Source of the DNA: Pelagophyceae sp. CCMP2097
Lineage: Eukaryota; Sar; Pelagophyceae
Length of the DNA stretch: 11,379 nucleotides
Reading direction: 5' to 3'
NCBI GenBank assembly: GCA_026770575.1
Contig: MU657222.1
Span: forward strand, 44,215 to 55,593
Shown: in pieces, positions 6,841 through 11,379 of the stretch
How positions within the stretch are numbered: the first letter of the stretch is position 1
How the letters are laid out: each line of letters starts with the position of its first letter
Program-made: the position numbers and the translations under genes
Notes under the pieces: model-generated
What the model was told of the DNA's origin: nothing
The model's input: only the letters and a program-made list of their open reading frames with translations
Databases searched by the model: none

Positions 6841-7534
6841 ATCCGTTTAACGAGCTTTAGATTGAAAACAAATTAAAGACCGAGATTCGAATTGTGCCTA
6901 GCGTGTTGTACTCTTTAAGAAAACAATACATCAAAGTCTGACAAAGAAGGATTATAGTGCTTTTTGAAACTCGGTTGTTGATTTCCTCCGGAACGGTGGG
7001 CGCCGCTCCGGTGTTTGTTGGCTGGGCTGCTCGGTGCCGTCCCTCTCTAGCCTGGTGCAAAGTGGCTTCAAGATTGGACACCAGCTCGCTGCGCCGCGTG
7101 AAGGGCACGGATTTGGAGGTTCCTTCGCAAGCCCTTCCCGCGCCGGCGCGTGCGCGGACGAGGGCTTCCCATTGGGGGGGTCTTGCCGTGGCCACGTGCA
7201 CGGGCGCGTCGCGTGCTCCCGGCGCCATTTGCTCGCTCTCCCGGCCCTGCACCCCCTCGCTCCTCCTTCCTGCTAAAGGGCAATTTCGCCGAAAAGGTTT
7301 CTTAAAGAGACCAGGGTGCGAAGCAGCAAATGTCAAGTGTGTATATACACACTTACTCGAGATGTGTTCGGCCGATGCACACTCGCGTGACACTTACTTT
7401 TTGCACTTGATTTCGCGCTCAAACACTTGCGCTCGCACTCGCTCGCTCATCGACACACTTGCCCCGTCGAACTTCTTATTGGCCTCGGGAGCCCACCTAG
7501 GGTGAATTTAAAGGAAGCAACTTCTTGGCCGCGT
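6841..7534. other. no gene recognised between the end-sequence cluster and the minisatellite
   Basis: An open frame of about 180 codons runs forward through 6957-7505 with a similar shadow on the other strand. Neither starts with a convincing context, resembles a protein family, or shows domain-like composition. The GC-rich half (7000-7270) may simply keep frames open. A 20-bp palindrome lies at 7335-7354, and a 14-base word at 7417-7430 recurs at 9358-9371. Confidence 0.4.
7335..7354. repeat. perfect 20-bp palindrome AAGTGTGTATATACACACTT
   Basis: The sequence equals its own reverse complement over all 20 bases, with a TATATA centre. It could extrude as a hairpin or bind a dimeric protein. 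No function can be assigned from the sequence. Confidence 0.85.
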
Positions 7535-7574
7535 GCTCCGGCCGCGGATCCGCGGAGGCCCCCGCTCGTACCTA

Positions 7575-7988
7575 GGCGCCGGTGCGCGCGGGTCGGTGAG
7601 GGACGTGGCGCCGACGCGCGACGATCCCACGAGGCTGCCGTATGGCGCCGGTGCGCGCGGGTCGGCAAGGGACGTGGCGCCCGCGCGCAACGATCCCACG
7701 AGGCTGCCGTTTGACGCGGATGCGCGCGGGTCTGTGACTAACGAGGCGCCGGCGTGCGACGAGCCCGCGGGGCTGCTGTTTGATGCCGCGGGTGCGCGGG
7801 TCGGTGACAACGAGGCGCTGGGGTGCAATGAACACGTGAGGCTGCCGTTTGACGCCGCGGGTGCGCGGGTCAGTGACGACGAGGCGCTGGGGTGCGTTGA
7901 GCCCGGGAGGCTGCCGTATGGCACGGATCCGTGTGGGTCGGTGAGCGACGAGACGCCGGCGACCTTCGTGGCTCAAAGGCTGTGGAGC
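7575..7988. repeat. 69-bp minisatellite, five clear units and one degenerate unit
   Basis: Units start at 7575, 7644, 7713, 7782, 7851 and 7920, each exactly 69 bp. Conserved cores are GGTGCGCG near the start and AGGCTGCCGT near the end. Units 1 and 2 differ at few positions; units 4 and 5 form a second subtype with a compensating internal indel; unit 6 is strongly diverged. Frames are open on both strands (a 23-residue repeat with ...DDPTRLPY on +, a Ser/Ala/Pro-rich repeat on -). Differences between neighbouring units fall at all three codon positions without third-position bias, which argues against a protein-coding repeat. Confidence 0.85.
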
Positions 7989-9453
7989 ATGGGTCGCACA
8001 GGTCGAGGGAGGGAGGCACCGTCGTGCAGCGCATCGATTCGGAACTCGGCAGCAAAGTGCGAGGCCACGATTGTTTACGGGGGTTGGAGAGTGCTTCCTT
8101 GGTGGCCTGCGCGCACGGGGCGGGCTGCTTCCTTGGCGGCCTGCACGTGCATCGGCATGATTCCGGCGCGATGATGCTGCACCGCTTCGCTGTGATCTAT
8201 TGCCAAAAGGGTCTGATCCACAATCAGATCGTCGGACAAAGACGTTCGTCTGGGGCTTTTACGGCGGGGTTTCGGCGGCGACGCGGGGGCGTGGGCGGCC
8301 GTCGTGTGCGTTGGGAAAGGCGACGCCGTCGTGGGGCGCGGCGCTCGAGGCTCAGCTGCAGAGTGCTGGGGGCTTCGACTTCCGGTGGGTCTTGGACGTG
8401 GCCCGCGCGGACGCGCGGCGCGGCGCCGCGAGCTCATCGACGAACGGGGAGGGAGGGAGAACCCTAGCCTTTTCTTGTTTCGAAGGGGGCTCGAGGGGGC
8501 GCGGACATCCTGGTGTCTAACACGGGATGGCCCTTCTCAAGCAAGGGAAGACCCTTTTCCGTGAGGACGAGCTTTGTCCGTCAAAACTGCCTTTATATAA
8601 TTTGTTGCTTTGGCCACATTCAACAAAGTAGGAATTCCTATTGCAAGCTAATGAAGAGGTAAAGTGCCTTGATGGTCGCTCTAGCTGCGTTCCGTGAGGG
8701 TACTCCGTGCCTATGCTTACACACGCCGGTTCGACCCTGGTTGGATGTAACTTTTTTTTACCCACCGAACCAAAACTCCCCATCTCCCCTTTTAATTTTT
8801 TTTAAATTGATTTGTTCGGGTTCTTTGGCGAAGTATCGCGAGTTCTCGCAGCAACGTCGCCAGCCCCGCCAGTCGCTCTTTTTGCAGCCTGCTGTGGAAC
8901 TCTTTGGTCAATACGTACCCTCGTCCAATGGTCGACCCCCTGCTCCTGTGCTTCAGCGCGTGCTATATTAGGGTCACTCAAGGACCGGTTCCAGCAGAAT
9001 GCCATCGCCGTAGATGGGAGCCGATGGCGACTGCGTATCTAAGCCAACGGTCGTTGAGTCTGAACCACGGACCGAGTTGCATTTGACCCTCTGCTTCAAG
9101 CACGTTAACAACGCCCTCGAGATTGATTTCCTATCATAATCTAATTGGCATTTCCTATTAACAAGAGGTTTGTGTAGCTCCGCCGCCGTGAATATTCTGC
9201 GACTCCCTAGGGGCTATGCGACAGTCGGCACATATGAAGCCACAAATAAGGCCACACACACACGCTTTAGCAAGCTGACACTTGCGCGAACACTTGGCAC
9301 GGCGGGCACACACATGCGCCGCATGAGGCCTCAAAGCGTGTACACACTCGCGTTTGTGCTCAAACACTTGCAGAAACAGATGATCACACACTCACCATAT
9401 TTCACGGGAAATAGGTTGCTTCGCACCCTGAACGAGACAGTCGATTCGAGTCG
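7989..9453. other. no supportable gene; local repeats only
   Basis: The first half (to about 8520) is GC-rich with open frames in several phases but no recognisable protein. CTTCCTTGGYGGCCTGC is tandemly repeated at about 8095-8145. The second half is AT-richer. TTCCTAT is repeated near 9127 and 9152, and a CA-rich stretch around 9255-9400 shares GCTCAAACACTTGC with 7417-7430. Open frames at 8669-9042 are short and unlike any family I know. Confidence 0.4.
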
Positions 9454-9819
9454 ATGGTGCTTATGGTGGCTGTTGCGCTTGTGGGCTTGTCGCTCTGCTC
9501 CGTGTTCGCCGCGGCGATGCACGACACGGGACAAGCGCCGAGCTGCGCGCCGCGCTGCTGCGCTGGCTCCCTAGGCGCCTTCGAGGCGTGCTGTCGACCG
9601 TTCGACGCCATGTTCGGCTATCGCAGCGCCCGCCCTCGCGTCGCATACAAAGGCGCCAAGCGCGCGCGCGGCTACCAGAACCAACGCGGGGTGATCGCCT
9701 TAGATATCTGCAATGAAAGCGCGCGCCGGCGGGTCTCCAGCGCGCCGCGCCCAAAGCCACTTTTGGCAGCGCGGCCAATCGCCCGGGCGATGCGTGGCGC
9801 TCAGGGGGTCGGGTACTAG
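9454..9819 (+). CDS. possible small secreted Cys-rich protein
   Basis: The frame starts with ATG and codes for 121 aa. Residues 1-21 (MVLMVAVALVGLSLCSVFAAA) have the hydrophobic core and small residues of a signal peptide. They are followed by a cluster of cysteines (CAPRCC and EACC) and then a basic stretch (RPRVAYKGAKRARGY). The tail from about residue 85 is Arg/Ala-rich and may be out of frame or non-coding. I recognise no family. The neighbourhood is repeats, so a chance ORF in GC-rich DNA is a serious alternative. The long opposite-strand frame has no comparable features. Confidence 0.35.
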   Translation: MVLMVAVALVGLSLCSVFAAAMHDTGQAPSCAPRCCAGSLGAFEACCRPFDAMFGYRSARPRVAYKGAKRARGYQNQRGVIALDICNESARRRVSSAPRPKPLLAARPIARAMRGAQGVGY

Positions 9820-10197
9820 CGACCTCGACCCACTCCGCCACTTGCCGCGCGTTCGCAGCGACCGCCGGTGCCGTTGGCGCTTTTTGCCGCCGTGCTTGGA
9901 AACCCCTGAGCTTTTAAAGTTAAAGCAGCGTCGGACGTTCGCAATTTAGTCAAGTGAACGGGAAGTAAATTAAAGTAAACATTTTCGGGATATACTTCAG
10001 TTTACGTTCATTCACTATTGCTGGTCATCGTAAACCCCAGTTCACAATCCATTTGCAAAATTCAAATCTCGCCAGCCCCCGGGCCGGCACAGCGTGCGCG
10101 CGCACTGTTGCCCCAATGTCAAAGCCTCCGGTGTTCCGTCAAACTAAGCGGGCAAATCCGGGCTCCGGCCGCCACGAAGTACAGCTTTCTCCTCGTC

Positions 10198-10359
10198 ATG
10201 CCGACCCGCTCGTGCGCGTCGGTCGGCTCGTTGCTCGCGTCCAGCTACTGCGAGCGCATCAACTCCGTGGCAAACCTTATCCTCACCAAGGGCAACACGC
10301 TCCTCGCCGACGAAGAGTTCGACATCTGCACGACGATGCGCATGAACTGTCGTTTATGA
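10198..10359 (+). pseudogene. hAT transposase C-terminal dimerisation domain remnant
   Basis: Fifty-three residues end at TGA. They contain LLASSYCERINSVANLILTK, then GNTLLADEEFDICTTMRMNC. This follows the hAT family C-terminal pattern SSxxxER-x-FS-x-AG...LxxExxExxxxLRxN, with Ser-Ser, Glu-Arg and the final MRMN in place. In complete hAT transposases (about 600-700 aa) this region mediates dimer formation. The catalytic RNase-H part and BED finger are absent. The remnant sits between inverted ends, so it is the 3' part of a deleted transposase gene. The frame continues upstream to 10018, but that part is not hAT-like. Confidence 0.6.
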
Positions 10360-10443
10360 TCTGTGGCTGGGGAAGATAGAAATGCAACCAAATCCTAGTT
10401 AGCCAGCCCATGGTGTAGAGCCTGGCGAGGCCGATCGACTCGT

Positions 10444-10701
10444 TCAAACGCCGCTGTAAAACTCGTCATCCTCGAGGCGCAGCGGCTTGGATAAGCCGGG
10501 AATTGAACAAATAAGAGCGCGTTTTTTTTTTACGAGCTTATTCGCTATGCGTGATGGCGCGCTCGCGTGGGGCGCGCCCCGATCACTAAAACCGCTCCAA
10601 CACCAAACCACCTTTCCCTCGACCTCGATAACTCCCCTCGCCAATGAGGTTGTATTTCTATCATCCTCAGCCACATCTTCATGCGCACGCATTACAGCCA
10701 C
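10444..10701 (-). CDS. weak convergent open frame inside the hAT element
   Basis: The reverse-strand frame ends GLSKPLRLEDDEFYSGV and stops 85 bp from the end of the hAT remnant, facing it. The last 25 residues have a protein-like composition; the rest does not. It may be the last exon of another gene captured between the ends, or chance. No family is recognised. Confidence 0.15.
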   Translation of the reverse strand: MAVMRAHEDVAEDDRNTTSLARGVIEVEGKVVWCWSGFSDRGAPHASAPSRIANKLVKKKRALICSIPGLSKPLRLEDDEFYSGV

Positions 10702-10893
10702 GTCCCGCTGGATGACCGTGCTGACCGAAGTGCAAATAAAAACGGATTAAAAAAAGAGTTTCACTTCACTTCACTTTACAAAATTTTGGACGCAAAGTGC
10801 ACGTCGATTCACCAACTTATTTATTTTTAAATTATTGACCTCGATGTAAATAATGTACCTACACTTCCGTTTGAAAGTGAACGTCCGACGCTG

Positions 10894-11379
10894 TCTAAAA
10901 GCTGCAAGTTACCTGCATTTTAAGCTGTTTTTTAATATAAAAAAATGACTTAAGGAATCATTCCTAAGCGCCTGAATCGAAGGTTGTCTACTTATCATTT
11001 TTTAAGCCAAAACAAATGTCAGAACTGCTTAAAGGCGATTCTATCAAGTCTATTTTCAGGATGCCGAAGTATATTACACGAGCGCGACGGAGGCACACGG
11101 AGAACCCGACTTGGAGGGAAGGATACAGACAAATCCCATTGCAATGCCCCCCCCCCGTAAATAATTAAAATTATTCAAACTAATTGCCGTGCGGCCGACC
11201 AGATTCGAACCCGCTACCACCTTCTTCTTCTATCATGATTCCAATTAGGCTCCTGCTCGACCTACGTTCCCAAACTTTAGCGATCGCATCAACCACCACT
11301 CGCTGAATCGGCCGAGTTGCTGCCCTTTCCTCCCCAGAGGTGGAACCTCACGGATTGACCCGGCGATAGACAGACACAC
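10894..11379. other. AT-rich flank without a gene
   Basis: The stretch contains runs of A and T, a run of C at about 11147-11156, an AATAATT/AATTATT inverted pair near 11160-11175, and a degenerate tRNA-like word on the reverse strand around 11200-11265. No open frame of meaningful length was seen. Confidence 0.5.

Larger units (their letters stand above)
9926..10893. mobile_element. degenerate hAT-type DNA transposon, 968 bp
   Basis: CAGCGTCGGACGTTC at 9926-9940 is matched by its exact reverse complement at 10879-10893. The CAGCG start is typical of hAT ends. The flanking octamers AGTTAAAG (left) and TCTAAAAG (right) agree at five of eight positions, as expected of an old 8-bp hAT target duplication, but this is weak on its own. 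AAGTGAACG recurs near both ends (9952 and 10875). The interior contains a hAT C-terminal domain remnant at 10198-10359. At under 1 kb the element is too short for a whole hAT transposase, so it is internally deleted. Confidence 0.65.

Noticed and set aside
7533..8174. 213-residue forward frame through the minisatellite
   Set aside because: It has no ATG before the repeats, differences between units ignore codon position, and the reverse strand is equally open.
8700..8760. tRNA-like word GGTTCGACCCT (B-box-like)
   Set aside because: A T-arm can be drawn, but no matching acceptor stem, D-arm or anticodon arm is found upstream.
11186..11270. Reverse-strand tRNA-like pair (GAGCCTAATTGG and GGTTCGAATCT)
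   Set aside because: The spacing is near that of Pol III A and B boxes, but the T-stem has a mismatch and no acceptor stem closes. At best it is a tRNA-derived repeat remnant.
1..11379. CRISPR arrays, rRNA genes, bacterial operons
   Set aside because: No regularly spaced repeats with unique spacers, no rRNA signatures and no Shine-Dalgarno-led gene series were seen.

Overview
The window looks like nuclear DNA from a GC-rich unicellular alga with a complex (secondary) plastid, probably a stramenopile of pelagophyte type. Four signs support a eukaryote: GT-AG introns of about 40-85 nt inside clear coding frames, no bacterial operon structure, a single gene with a signal peptide and an ALS|FSP junction like the ASAFAP motif of heterokont plastid presequences, and a heavy load of DNA-transposon debris. 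The lineage is inferred from these signs only.

Layout. About 195-2545: a long transposase-like gene on the + strand, joined from two or three exons. 2688-3028: a small non-autonomous element with perfect 18-bp inverted ends and a 6-bp target duplication, filled with a GCAGACGCGGAC-type repeat. 3135-3704: the best-defined host gene, a HopJ-domain protein of 151 aa after removal of two short introns, probably plastid-targeted. 3933-5055: an approximately 1.1-kb element bounded by ~100-bp inverted repeats. 5287-6010: a decayed zinc-finger gene with frameshifts and a stop. 6191-6840: inverted and direct copies of an AT-rich end sequence around a very GC-rich block. 6841-7534: no gene recognised, one 20-bp palindrome. 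7575-7988: a 69-bp minisatellite of six units. 7989-9453: no gene I can support. 9454-9819: a possible small secreted Cys-rich protein. 9926-10893: a degenerate hAT transposon with CAGCG-type ends and a remnant of the hAT C-terminal dimerisation domain. 10894-11379: AT-rich sequence without a gene.

The window therefore reads as one host gene inside a nest of several unrelated DNA transposons. The most interesting points are the transposase-like gene, which belongs to a widespread but poorly named eukaryotic family, its intron flanked by an 11-bp direct repeat (a possible recently born intron), and the two stop-free, multiple-of-three introns of the HopJ gene, which would allow intron-retaining proteins. 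All family assignments are from motif recognition by eye, without a database search.
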